Below, piece by piece: positions 1 through 7,486 of a stretch of 12,461 nt of DNA; position 1 is the stretch's first letter; each line of letters begins with the position of its first letter. Position numbers and translations under genes: made by a program. The notes under the pieces were generated by a model. It did no database searches, was not told where the DNA came from, and was given only the letters and a program-made list of their open reading frames with translations. Source of the DNA: Gemmatimonadales bacterium UBA7889. Its GTDB lineage: Bacteria; Gemmatimonadota; Gemmatimonadetes; Longimicrobiales; Gaopeijiaceae. The stretch spans positions 1 to 12,461 of the forward strand of contig DLRL01000075.1 in assembly GCA_002501085.1 (NCBI GenBank). Direction: 5' to 3'.

Positions 1-20
1 TTATTAGGGAGTAAGGGACC

Positions 21-764
21 TCAGCGCGGCACCATAGTGCAATCAACTAGGGTACTGCACCGCACTCGAAAACGCTGTCGGTCATTCGGAGGGAGTGACA
101 AAAGAGTTACCGCCTCAATCGCCTCCCTCACATCTACAGTCTCCCCAGGTTGGAACACCAATGATATCTGCCAGCGAGGTTGGTCTTCCAAGATAAAAGA
201 CTCAAGCTGCGAACCCGCTACCCACGGGATAGCCTCAAGAGCTTCATACATCTCATTTTCGTCCTGAGGGGTCGCCGGGCCGGCACCGAGAGGAATCGTA
301 AGCGGATCCGCCGAGAACGGATGGTTGATGCGCCACCGGTTCACAGCGCGGTTCACTCGGCGCCAGTCTGCTCCACGTGACAGCTCGTATTGTGCGTAGT
401 ATTGCAGCAGATAGTTGTTATGCTTTGGATCAACTTCGAGTGCCTCTTCGAGTCGATGGATCGACTCCTCAACGTCTCCTTCTGAGAGTGCCTGCATTCC
501 CAGCAAGAAATCAGTATCCGGATCTTCTGGATTAAGTTGAGCAACCACCTCTGTCATCTTCGCATGCCGCGTCCAGAATAATGAATCGTCCGCAAGCCCG
601 GTCGTCCCCCTACCTGTCATGGAACAGCCAGAGGCTGACGCTTGGCAACCACTGATCCACTCGAGTGTCCCGCCAGACCGAGAAATAAGGTATTCGCGTG
701 TACCGATCCCTAGAACGATTACATAGACGATCACCAACATCCTGTATCTCTGTAGAACAGCCAT
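21..764 (-). CDS. Membrane-anchored TPR-repeat protein of unknown function
   Basis: This is a 247-residue protein with an uncleaved-looking membrane segment at about residues 8-27, so the rest probably lies in the periplasm. Residues 83-116 form a tetratricopeptide-like helix pair (GDVEESIHRLEEALEVDP is the recognisable core), a fold that usually mediates protein contacts. A second half, about 150-247, has no motif I recognise. Cysteine pairs C40/C47 and C236/C242 could form disulfides outside the cytoplasm. Its ATG shares one base with the TGA of the upstream membrane gene (TGATG at 766-762), which implies translational coupling and a shared role with that protein. The TPR call is fairly sure; the function is unknown. 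Confidence 0.8.
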   Translation of the reverse strand: MAVLQRYRMLVIVYVIVLGIGTREYLISRSGGTLEWISGCQASASGCSMTGRGTTGLADDSLFWTRHAKMTEVVAQLNPEDPDTDFLLGMQALSEGDVEESIHRLEEALEVDPKHNNYLLQYYAQYELSRGADWRRVNRAVNRWRINHPFSADPLTIPLGAGPATPQDENEMYEALEAIPWVAGSQLESFILEDQPRWQISLVFQPGETVDVREAIEAVTLLSLPPNDRQRFRVRCSTLVDCTMVPR

Positions 765-1846
765 CAGAGCCCAGCCTGCACTTGTTTATCTCGAACTTTC
801 CATATGAATGAGTCCAGATAGTAGTGCATCATACCGTAAGCATAGACCATCATCTGTGAAAACAGTCCATAAGAAGCTTCGTAGTCGAGAGCTGGGAGAT
901 TGAACTGGGGTATCGCTGGATACGGCGCAAAATTCACCACCCCGAAGCCGAACTCGTCCAGTGGATAATTGATCAAAAGTTGGAATAGAAATGCGTAGGC
1001 AACTCCACCAACGAGGAACCAACGAAGTTTCCCTTGACCAACTAACCGGCTCCAAAATCCCGGCTTCGCTGCTGGGGCGTCCGCAGTGCGCCGCATGAAA
1101 GAATAGACCATGACGATGTACTGAACCCCATGCATAATACGGTGGGCGACCGCGTATAGGAGAATTGAGTTTGTGTTCCAGGCGACAAAATACCAGAGGA
1201 AATAGCTCGCACCGATAAAGACATACTTGATCGGGTTGATCGGCTGACCACTTGAGATCGTCTGTCGTATATGCCAGGCATAGATCACTAGATATACAAT
1301 CAATACGACCCAGCTAGCGATAAGGAGGCCCTCGACGAATCCGACTGATACTGGAATATCCATCCTGTGCATCTCTCGGATCCACAGGAAACGAAACATC
1401 GGTGCATGCACAAACATGAAGCCGTACAGCACGAAATGCAGAGTGATATCGAAGCGACCAGTCGACGGCAGGCCAGCCCCTGCCTTGAAATCGTAGACAC
1501 GAGACAGGCCGTGCTGCTGCATCACACTGTGTTGGTGATCCCAAGCTGTGACGAGGAGAAGTAGCGTAATCGGAGCCCAGACTAGGCCCGCACCCGTCAG
1601 AATGAGGATTAGGAAGGGGCCAACGATCAGCCGTTCTCTAAAGCGTTCCCAGACTTGAGGCATACCGTAGGAACGAATCCAACCAGCGTAGTGATGTGGG
1701 ATCGTAATCCACAGGTTGATGGATGCAACGGCGACGTACGGAAGCCAGCGCTGGAAACCCAAAGCAATCAGGACCGCCACAAAGGGGAGGCCCAGAAACC
1801 ATACCAGGTCCGCTCGGCGACTCAGGATATAACCCGTTTTGAACAT
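764..1846 (-). CDS. Histidine-rich polytopic membrane protein, possible metal-dependent membrane enzyme
   Basis: The ATG at 1846 gives 360 residues; an in-frame GTG at 1867 would add seven. Neither start has a clear ribosome binding site. There are about eight hydrophobic membrane spans. Histidines cluster at or near span ends: H51-H52 (PHHYAGW), H104, H106 and H112 (WDHQH then QQHG), H137, H147, H235 and H239 (AHRIMHGVQY) and H341 (MMHYYLDSFIWK). Paired HxxxH/HxH groups in a multi-span protein are what di-iron membrane oxygenases or desaturases, and Brp/Blh carotene dioxygenases, look like, but I cannot assign it to any of these families. The loop at about 253-275 is short and cytoplasmic-like. 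The 3' end overlaps the TPR gene by one base, so the two are probably co-translated and may form one complex. That it is a real membrane protein is sure; the enzymatic idea is inference. Confidence 0.8.
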   Translation of the reverse strand: MFKTGYILSRRADLVWFLGLPFVAVLIALGFQRWLPYVAVASINLWITIPHHYAGWIRSYGMPQVWERFRERLIVGPFLILILTGAGLVWAPITLLLLVTAWDHQHSVMQQHGLSRVYDFKAGAGLPSTGRFDITLHFVLYGFMFVHAPMFRFLWIREMHRMDIPVSVGFVEGLLIASWVVLIVYLVIYAWHIRQTISSGQPINPIKYVFIGASYFLWYFVAWNTNSILLYAVAHRIMHGVQYIVMVYSFMRRTADAPAAKPGFWSRLVGQGKLRWFLVGGVAYAFLFQLLINYPLDEFGFGVVNFAPYPAIPQFNLPALDYEASYGLFSQMMVYAYGMMHYYLDSFIWKVRDKQVQAGL

Positions 1847-1998
1847 ACCGATCAGGTGCCAGCCCACACTCGGAATAAAAGGGTTGCAACGGTGAAGAAC
1901 TTATCCAATTGGACCGAAAAAGCGCAGGGCTTAGATACAGTCAATTGTCTACACTATCCCGAACCCAACACTCACAACTGGTACTACGATCGCCTTTC

Positions 1999-3447
1999 TT
2001 ACCTGCTGTCCGAGACAGTTCCTATTGCCTTGAGCACTTCTCTAGTAAGGTCCCATCGATTGAAGCCCTGGCGACCGTAATCGAGGCCCCTCCGCACGAT
2101 AACCAGGTCATGTGATGGGACCACTACAACATACTGTCCACGATTACCGGCAGTAGAATACGCGTCCGTTGGAACGTCGTCGCGACCCTCAGGAACAAGC
2201 CACCACTGACCACCATACTGGCCACCGCGACCAACAGTCGCTGCTGCGGGAGTGCGGACAAAGTTGATCCAGTCCTCAGAAAGAAGGCGCTCACCATGCC
2301 ACGTGCCACCCTGTAGGTACAACATCCCGAAGCGTGCCAAGTCACGTGCATTTGTGTAGACCTGACTACTCAGAACAAAGTCCCCAAAACGGTCTACACT
2401 CACGAGCGTATTTCTCATCCCAATCCGGTCGAACAGTGCCAAGCGCGGAAACTCCAAATATTCCTGATCGTCGCCAATTGCTAGCTTCATAGCGTAGACA
2501 CCGAGCAGCGTATCGTAGTTTTCGTAGTCCCACATCGTGTCAGGTGCTCGGATCAGCGCGCGACTCAATGCACCTTGCACGGAGCTCGCACCTGCCCAAT
2601 AGGACATTCCGGAACCAGTCGCATACTCGAGGCCCTGATTGTCCACAGTGTACAGTCCACTAGACATATTCAAGACATTCCGGAGTGTGATTGCGTTACG
2701 TGGATCTGTGCCTGGTGACTGGGCACGGGGAAGCCAGTCAAAGCCTAAGGGTTGATTAAGCGCAAGCTTTCCTTGGTCAGCAAGCATCCCCATAAGCGTC
2801 ACCGCGATACTTTTCGCGGTAGACCATGTCCTCGTCCGGGTAGAAATATCAAAACCGGGTGCGTAACGCTCGTGAATGATTTTCCCATTATGGACCACAA
2901 TGAGGCTGAGCGTCACCTGCTCGGGTGATGTGCGCTCAAAGGCCCAGTTCGATGCATCCTCGAGGATAGCCGTATTCACATTCGGTAAAAGGTTCTGGTC
3001 CTCGATCAGGTCACCGTCAGGCCACGGGATCTTATCCGGATCACCTTCCAGGGGTGGAGTATCTAGTATCGGCAGGCTTTCGATATCCTCGAATGTCTGA
3101 TCTGGTGCGAGGATTATGCATCCAAGTCCTTCTCTGAAGGCAGCGCGCATAACTGGCGTTCCTCCAGAGGCGCCGATCGCTACCGCTCGGCGGGCTCGGT
3201 CAATTTCATAGTCGCCACCGTCAGGCGTCCCGACTGGCTGATCCAAATACGCTAGTTCTTGTTCAAATACTTGGTCGATTGTGCGGTTGGACGTAAACAG
3301 ACCATTGCACATGAAGATCGCCTGCTGACCATAGCGGACCATATCCCTCTGAGAACGCCAGTAGTCATAGGATTCCTGCTGTTGGGCAGCTAGATAGCCC
3401 GGAGCTAAGACGGCGAGAACGATTAAAATGCCGGCAAAACGCTTCAT
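1999..3447 (-). CDS. Exported serine hydrolase, class C beta-lactamase fold (PF00144 type)
   Basis: This 482-residue protein begins with a signal peptide (residues 1-21, likely cut after YLAA). The beta-lactamase/transpeptidase-like domain runs from about 155 to 480. The catalytic SxxK is S209-T-A-K212, and the second-motif tyrosine is Y308 in DYENYD. The third motif is a degenerate G-rich strand near 434-440 (AGNRGQY) where KTG or HxG would stand. The N-terminal 130 residues precede the domain and hold two cysteines (C47, C110), as in the long NylB/EstB-like hydrolases. It most likely acts in the periplasm on an ester, amide or peptide; the substrate cannot be read from the sequence, and antibiotic resistance should not be assumed. 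A GAGG element eight bases before the ATG supports the start. It sits alone, with 145 bp upstream and 131 bp or more downstream. Confidence 0.9.
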   Translation of the reverse strand: MKRFAGILIVLAVLAPGYLAAQQQESYDYWRSQRDMVRYGQQAIFMCNGLFTSNRTIDQVFEQELAYLDQPVGTPDGGDYEIDRARRAVAIGASGGTPVMRAAFREGLGCIILAPDQTFEDIESLPILDTPPLEGDPDKIPWPDGDLIEDQNLLPNVNTAILEDASNWAFERTSPEQVTLSLIVVHNGKIIHERYAPGFDISTRTRTWSTAKSIAVTLMGMLADQGKLALNQPLGFDWLPRAQSPGTDPRNAITLRNVLNMSSGLYTVDNQGLEYATGSGMSYWAGASSVQGALSRALIRAPDTMWDYENYDTLLGVYAMKLAIGDDQEYLEFPRLALFDRIGMRNTLVSVDRFGDFVLSSQVYTNARDLARFGMLYLQGGTWHGERLLSEDWINFVRTPAAATVGRGGQYGGQWWLVPEGRDDVPTDAYSTAGNRGQYVVVVPSHDLVIVRRGLDYGRQGFNRWDLTREVLKAIGTVSDSR

Positions 3448-3592
3448 GATGCTTGCCTCAGTGCCACAGAGGGTGGCGTATAGAGATCCGTTCAGTCCAC
3501 TGGATCATACTGGTGGTGCGTGGGGTGCGCGAGGACAGAAAGGAGGACGCATCGGCAGGGATACACTCGCGCTGTTAGGGGATCATCTGATT

Positions 3593-5017
3593 CTAGCACC
3601 CCTTGGGCGACTGGATGCCCCATTCGAAATGGTGCAGAGGAAGACCACTAGGTAAGGATGCCGGCACCAAAGCACGTAGTGAATCTGGATGTGCACCCGG
3701 GTCGGTGAGAGCATTTAAGACAAAGTCTAAGACCTGGTCAAACTCTTCATCAGGTAATGGACGGGACGCATCGATCAGTGTCTGGACACTCTCGAGCATC
3801 GGTTCCACCGGGCCAACTGAAGCCCGTAAGTCAGGGTCTAGCTTGTCGAGTTCATATGATCGGGCAAGATCATAGACTTCAAGGTGATGACGGACCGCAT
3901 CCTCCAAGCACACATACGCACCGTTGTGCATGAAAGCTGGCTGGAAGGCCAAGTTTCGGAGAGGAGAGGTTCTGAACTTGTACCGGTCGGCCTCATTTCC
4001 TGTTTGTTGCTCTAATCCATAATCCTCGTCTTCACCCGGACCGTCGAAGCGCATATTCCGAAACGCTGGCAACACTTGAGGTACAGCAAGCACGTGTGGC
4101 TCGAAATCACTGAACATCTCGTTTGCGTAGGCGTCCACCTTGTGACACTCACCACAGGAAGGCGGCCGGACATCTGGTGTGAAGAAGATGATCGCACCGC
4201 GCTTTTGATCAGCTGTCATCGCATCGTTATCACCACGAGCAAAACGATCAATCGGGGCATCGGCTCTAATGAGCGTGAACTGGAACTCAGCTAGAGCAAG
4301 GGCGATGTGTTCGTAGCGAAGGGGCACACCGCCACGAATATCAGCGAAAACTTCGCCGAAAAGCCTACGGTACTCAGCGATAGCATTTACGCGCTGAACA
4401 ATTTCATCCCGCATCGCATCGTTATCACCTGCGAACTGGAAGCCAGCCATCTCAACTCGATTTACCACAGGTGTAAACGCTTGAGCACCGAGGAGGTGAT
4501 TCATGTATGATAACGAGCTGCCTTCGGGTTCAGGAAAGAGAAATCCCAGTGCGTTGTTGAACGGGTCGAAAGAAGTAGACGTGAATCGGGAGTCCCACAT
4601 GAGGCGAGGGTAAAATGCAGCGTTGATGAGCGACGGGGCTCGCCGTTGGTTATGCGGCCCACGACGCCCGGGGCCGACAACACCGTTATTGCCAACCCCT
4701 ATCGAGATCGGCCTCGAGTCATTGAAACTCACATTGGGACCGTGACAACCTGAACAACTATTATCCCCAGCTAACGAAAGCACAGGGTCGAAGAAAAGGA
4801 AGCGCCCTACATCGGCTAGCCTTAAGTCAACTGCCCGCCCGAGACGCTCCTCCAAGGACTCTTCGATTAGCCCAGTGTACCCACGTATACGCAACTTTTC
4901 CGTGAGTGCTTCATTCAGAGCTGCGTCTACCGCGGGGTCAGGTCTTGACCATAGATAAAGCACCGCAGCACCAGCAATCACCAGGGTCAAGAAAAGGGTA
5001 CTTAAGACTGTTCGCAT
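3593..5017 (-). CDS. Di-haem cytochrome c peroxidase / MauG-family protein
   Basis: This 474-residue protein has an N-terminal leader or anchor (residues 5-23) and two c-type haem sites, C88-SG-C91-H92 and C288-GE-C291-H292. About 200 residues between them is the usual spacing of the bacterial CcpA/MauG family. The conserved distal segment FMHNGAY (362-368) before LEDAVRHH is also present. Members reduce hydrogen peroxide with electrons from small cytochromes, or oxidise protein side chains as MauG does; the sequence does not decide which. The C-terminal LPSGLP stretch recurs in many members. AGGAG six bases before the ATG supports the start. The leader and 5' region are duplicated in front of the neighbouring repeat-protein gene (see the repeat entries). 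It should mature in the periplasm through the Ccm haem-lyase route, whose genes are not in this window. Confidence 0.93.
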   Translation of the reverse strand: MRTVLSTLFLTLVIAGAAVLYLWSRPDPAVDAALNEALTEKLRIRGYTGLIEESLEERLGRAVDLRLADVGRFLFFDPVLSLAGDNSCSGCHGPNVSFNDSRPISIGVGNNGVVGPGRRGPHNQRRAPSLINAAFYPRLMWDSRFTSTSFDPFNNALGFLFPEPEGSSLSYMNHLLGAQAFTPVVNRVEMAGFQFAGDNDAMRDEIVQRVNAIAEYRRLFGEVFADIRGGVPLRYEHIALALAEFQFTLIRADAPIDRFARGDNDAMTADQKRGAIIFFTPDVRPPSCGECHKVDAYANEMFSDFEPHVLAVPQVLPAFRNMRFDGPGEDEDYGLEQQTGNEADRYKFRTSPLRNLAFQPAFMHNGAYVCLEDAVRHHLEVYDLARSYELDKLDPDLRASVGPVEPMLESVQTLIDASRPLPDEEFDQVLDFVLNALTDPGAHPDSLRALVPASLPSGLPLHHFEWGIQSPKGC

Positions 5018-5070
5018 AAGCTCTCCTAACCTATAAAGCTAGAGTTGCTGCTTGCCTCGGCAACCGCCCG
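4971..5070 (-). repeat. Duplicated leader block, copy A (5' region plus signal-peptide codons of the peroxidase)
   Basis: Aligned without gaps at an offset of 1177 bp, this block matches 6148-6247 at 67 of 100 bases by my hand count. It spans the first codons of the peroxidase gene, its ribosome binding site and about 50 bp of untranslated leader. The best-kept parts are non-coding: 5048-5066 (on the plus strand, CTGCTTGCCTCGGCAACCG) differs from the other copy at one base. Similarity fades on both sides. This leaves the 91-bp gap between the two genes largely explained by the duplicated leader. Confidence 0.75.
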
Positions 5071-5108
5071 ACCAAGCGCCTGGAGAAACAATGCCAGCAA
5101 TGCCTTCT

Positions 5109-6194
5109 TCAATTCCTCTGGAGCTGCATCTCAGAACCCACCCTCTGCCCTGCCCTGTACATACCACTCTCTTGTAACTGACCATTCTCTCGATACACCT
5201 CATAAGCTCCGTCACGCTCACCCGCCTTATACGTCGCCTTAACCCACAACTGACCATTCTCGTGGTAACTCTCATAAGGCCCATGACGCTCACCCGCCTT
5301 ATACGTCCCCTTAACCCACAACTGACCATTCTCGTGGTATCTCTCGTAAGGCCCATCAGCCATTCCTGCCTTGTAGGTCTCTTTGCCCTCTAGCTGACCG
5401 TTGTCCCTATATCTCTCGTAAGGCCCATCCCGTTCACCCGCTCTGTATGTTCCTCTCTCGAATAACTGACCGTTCTCAAAATATCTCTCAAACGGTCCAT
5501 CGAAATTCCCATCCTTAGCCGGAATCTTCATCCATAACAGCCCGGTGCTGTAATAATGATCAGACGGTCCGTCTAGTTGACCATCCTTATAGGTCTCTTT
5601 GGTCTCCAACTGACCGTTCTCGTAGTACCGCTCATACAGGCCGTCGAATCTACCATTCTGATACGGCAACTTCACCCACAACTGGCCAGTCTTATAGTAA
5701 TGCTCGGATGGGCCATCCAATTCTCCGGCCTTGTAGATCTCTTTGGCCTCTAACTGACCGTTGTCCCAGTACCGCTCATACAGGCCATCGAACTCACCGT
5801 TCTTGTAAGTCGTTGAAATCCACAGCTGACCATCACCGTAAAATCTCTCGAAGGGACCATCAGCTACCCCTTCCTTGTACATCATTTCCTCAGTTAATCG
5901 ACCGGTTTCGTTGTAGACCTGATATTGACCATCCCGCTCCCCGCCCTTGTAGGCCGTCTTGATCCGAGGCTGACCGTTCTGATGGTAACTCTCATAAGAG
6001 CCATCCCGCTCCCCGCCCTTGTAGGTCCCTTTCTCTTCTAATTGACCGTCGTCGTAATACAACTCATACGGTCCGTCTCTCTGGGATAGATCCAGAGAGA
6101 CGTCAGCTTCAGAGTCAGACGCTGAACACGCATAAGACGCAACGGTTCCAGCGACCGCCAAAGTCAAGAAGAGTGAGGATTGAAAAGCTCGCAT
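5109..6194 (-). CDS. Exported protein of thirteen MORN-2/YwqK-type repeats
   Basis: This 361-residue protein consists of a leader (residues 1-23, with a weak lipobox ending SYAC at C23), a short acidic linker, then thirteen uninterrupted 24-residue repeats from D40 to R351 and a ten-residue tail. The consensus is DGPYERYxENGQLxxKxTYKAGEx, the MORN-2 pattern found in YwqK-family proteins. Such arrays fold into an extended beta-structure that binds partners or surfaces. YwqK members in Gram-positives are antitoxins to polymorphic toxins, but no toxin gene is next to this one and the export signal argues against a cytoplasmic antitoxin. AGGAG four to five bases from the ATG (in GGCAGGAGAACTGATG) supports the start. 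Its leader is homologous to that of the downstream peroxidase gene. The repeat assignment is sure; the biological role is unknown. Confidence 0.92.
   Translation of the reverse strand: MRAFQSSLFLTLAVAGTVASYACSASDSEADVSLDLSQRDGPYELYYDDGQLEEKGTYKGGERDGSYESYHQNGQPRIKTAYKGGERDGQYQVYNETGRLTEEMMYKEGVADGPFERFYGDGQLWISTTYKNGEFDGLYERYWDNGQLEAKEIYKAGELDGPSEHYYKTGQLWVKLPYQNGRFDGLYERYYENGQLETKETYKDGQLDGPSDHYYSTGLLWMKIPAKDGNFDGPFERYFENGQLFERGTYRAGERDGPYERYRDNGQLEGKETYKAGMADGPYERYHENGQLWVKGTYKAGERHGPYESYHENGQLWVKATYKAGERDGAYEVYRENGQLQESGMYRAGQRVGSEMQLQRN
5160..6077 (-). repeat. 72-bp tandem coding repeats with a 144-bp higher-order unit
   Basis: The MORN-2 codons form about thirteen tandem 72-bp units. 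Two adjacent units, 5214-5285 and 5286-5357, differ at only a few bases (about three over the first 70). The block GCTCATACAGGCC recurs at exactly 144 bp (near 5630 and 5774), matching a duplicated pair of protein repeats. A stretch of about 25 identical bases recurs at 72 bp, at 5929 and 6001. These point to several rounds of duplication at different times within one gene. Confidence 0.85.
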
Positions 6195-6247
6195 CAGTTC
6201 TCCTGCCCAGAAAAACTAGGCTTACTGCTTCCCTCGGCAACCGGGTA
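6148..6247 (-). repeat. Duplicated leader block, copy B (5' region plus signal-peptide codons of the repeat protein)
   Basis: This is the second copy of the block at 4971-5070. The start codons fall at the same place in both copies (5017 and 6194). The signal peptides share S-x-LFLTL-xx-AG, while the mature proteins are unrelated. The 90-bp gap between this gene and the PAP2 gene stop is mostly this element. Confidence 0.75.
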
Positions 6248-6284
6248 CCGAACCAATCTAAGACGCAATTGTAGAGTTCATTCT

Positions 6285-7169
6285 TCAGTTCATCGGGATT
6301 CGAATTCCAAGGCCGATACCGTCGTACCCACGATTGAGAATCTGTACTTGCATATCAACCCCTAGGCGATGACTTCGCGGAACGAGGTGACCAATCGCAG
6401 CACCCACTACCGCACCCACTACCACATCACTCGGGAAATGACGACCCGCTGCTACTCTCGCGTATGCGGTCAAAGCAGCCACGGACATCGTACTTCCCCA
6501 CACGATGCCTTTTGCCCAATCCGGTGTATTCGTCGCGTCTGCGACTACAGTCGATACGAAGGCTGCCGCTGAAAAAGCAAGAGCCGAGTGTCCCGAGAAA
6601 AAAGATAGGAATACATCGTCTTCTTCTCTCGCAACTCGGAGTTTCTCCTCAGGGCTGAGTTCTTGATTATACACATAAGGCCGACGCCTTCTGACGCTTC
6701 CCTTCACTAAATCTGTGAACCCCTTGTTCAGCAGAACTAGTTCGGCTGCCATAAGAGCCAAGGTAGCCGTGTTCTTCCTGGCAACACTTCCGGAACTCGA
6801 CTCTTGCTGGGATAGGACAACTGAAAGAGACGCTACTGTGGCCACACCCATCCCCCATAGCAATTGATCACTAAGGGAGTCCCATCTGTCAGACCACTGC
6901 CGAGTCGCATACCTGTCGAAGAACACAACCTCCCTAGATGAAGCAAGATCATCAGGCGTGAATGTCCTTGTTCCGTTTACTCGGTTCTCTCCTAGCAGGT
7001 AAAGCCCCGTCACTGCTGACCCGTACGCTATCCCGGTGGGGACGTCTCTGATGGTCCAAGAGCGGATTGCATAGGGAAATTCACTCTCCTGTCCTGAGGC
7101 AGCCCAGGGGGAAACAAGAGCGGTCGCTACCACCAGACTATAGATCCACCTCATCGATCGCATCGACAT
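6285..7169 (-). CDS. PAP2-family phosphatase (phosphatidic acid phosphatase type 2)
   Basis: This 294-residue protein shows all three parts of the PAP2/acid phosphatase catalytic signature. They are K156-x6-R163-P164 (KGSVRRRRP), S192-G193-H194 (FSGHSA, with F in place of the usual P) and R238-x5-H244-x3-D248 (ARVAAGRHFPSD). H194 and H244 are the expected nucleophile and acid/base histidines. A signal peptide (about 1-26) is followed by a domain with hydrophobic helices around 105-120, 136-150, 192-210, 222-240 and 248-262. Members dephosphorylate lipid phosphates or isoprenyl diphosphates, with the active site facing the periplasm; the exact lipid is not predictable. GGAG five bases before the ATG supports the start. 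The gene is first on the minus strand after the divergent region, with an inverted repeat over its likely promoter. Confidence 0.92.
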   Translation of the reverse strand: MSMRSMRWIYSLVVATALVSPWAASGQESEFPYAIRSWTIRDVPTGIAYGSAVTGLYLLGENRVNGTRTFTPDDLASSREVVFFDRYATRQWSDRWDSLSDQLLWGMGVATVASLSVVLSQQESSSGSVARKNTATLALMAAELVLLNKGFTDLVKGSVRRRRPYVYNQELSPEEKLRVAREEDDVFLSFFSGHSALAFSAAAFVSTVVADATNTPDWAKGIVWGSTMSVAALTAYARVAAGRHFPSDVVVGAVVGAAIGHLVPRSHRLGVDMQVQILNRGYDGIGLGIRIPMN

Positions 7170-7203
7170 TGAAGCTCCATCCTAGCCCTTGGGAAAGTTG
7201 CCC

Positions 7204-7225
7204 CATGGTCACCATACTGACCATG
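7204..7225. promoter_or_regulatory. Perfect inverted repeat, candidate operator
   Basis: CATGGTCA (7204-7211) and TGACCATG (7218-7225) are exact reverse complements separated by six bases. The left arm also reads as a nested palindrome, ATGGT-C-ACCAT. The element lies 35-56 bp before the PAP2 start and covers the -10 position of the candidate leftward promoter, which is where a repressor would bind. The symmetry is seen directly; the operator role is inferred. Confidence 0.4.
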
Positions 7226-7240
7226 AACTAGCCCTGTAAA
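7211..7240 (-). promoter_or_regulatory. Candidate sigma-70-like promoter for the PAP2 gene
   Basis: On the minus strand, TTTACA (7240-7235) is followed after 18 bp by TATGGT (7216-7211). The -35 matches consensus at five of six positions and the -10 at four of six. Transcription would start near 7204, leaving a leader of about 35 nt. Confidence 0.3.
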
Positions 7241-7366
7241 ACACTGTATTCGTGGGAAATGTGGGAGCATACTCAGCACCATGATATGTCTATTTTCTTA
7301 GCTAATTTCCGTCCGATCAACACCCGGACAAGGTTACATAGAATCACTAAATCGCATTGCTACCAT

Positions 7367-7395
7367 TTGCGTCACTTGCCTTGGTCTCGGATAAT
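7367..7395 (+). promoter_or_regulatory. Candidate sigma-70-like promoter for the CstA cassette
   Basis: TTGCGT (7367-7372) and GATAAT (7390-7395) are separated by exactly 17 bp. Transcription would start near 7402, giving a leader of about 85 nt. Sigma-factor preferences of this organism are unknown. Confidence 0.4.
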
Positions 7396-7402
7396 CCTCC
7401 GA

Positions 7403-7419
7403 CTCCCGGCTGTCGGGAG
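7403..7419 (+). promoter_or_regulatory. Small GC-rich hairpin at the predicted 5' end of the CstA mRNA
   Basis: CTCCCG (7403-7408) and CGGGAG (7414-7419) can pair around a five-base loop. The hairpin lies just after the predicted transcription start. It has no following T-run, so it is not an obvious terminator; it could stabilise the transcript. Confidence 0.3.
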
Positions 7420-7486
7420 CTTCGCGTCCGGCACTACAATTCAGTGGAGTCGGCTGGTTCAGGCAACGATTGGGACGGAGGAATAG

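Larger units (their letters stand above)
7170..7486. other. Divergent intergenic region between the PAP2 and CstA genes
   Basis: The 317 bp separates the leftward and rightward gene sets. It holds a candidate leftward promoter with an overlapping inverted repeat near 7204-7240, a candidate rightward promoter at 7367-7395 and a small hairpin at 7403-7419. It also has an AT-rich stretch at about 7280-7306 and a weak GTCCG/CGGAC inverted repeat at 7311-7329. No credible small gene was seen. Confidence 0.7.

Noticed and set aside
1868..1998. TTGACT on the minus strand as a promoter for the membrane/TPR unit
   Set aside because: No acceptable -10 box stands 16-18 bp downstream, so I could not support a promoter call in this gap.
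1655..2080. A 141-codon plus-strand open frame over the intergenic gap at 1868-1998
   Set aside because: It runs antisense into two well-supported genes, and its product is polar and featureless.
3463..3477. GCCAC/GTGGC hairpin in the leader of the serine hydrolase gene
   Set aside because: A five-base stem with no T-run and no promoter context is common by chance.
5039..5356. A repetitive 105-codon minus-strand frame (MVSCGLRRRIRRVSV-like units)
   Set aside because: Its repeats are the out-of-frame reading of the 72-bp MORN-2 repeats.
5160..6077. Regularly spaced repeats that might suggest a CRISPR array
   Set aside because: The 72-bp units are tandem and fully coding, without separate spacers, and no cas genes are present.
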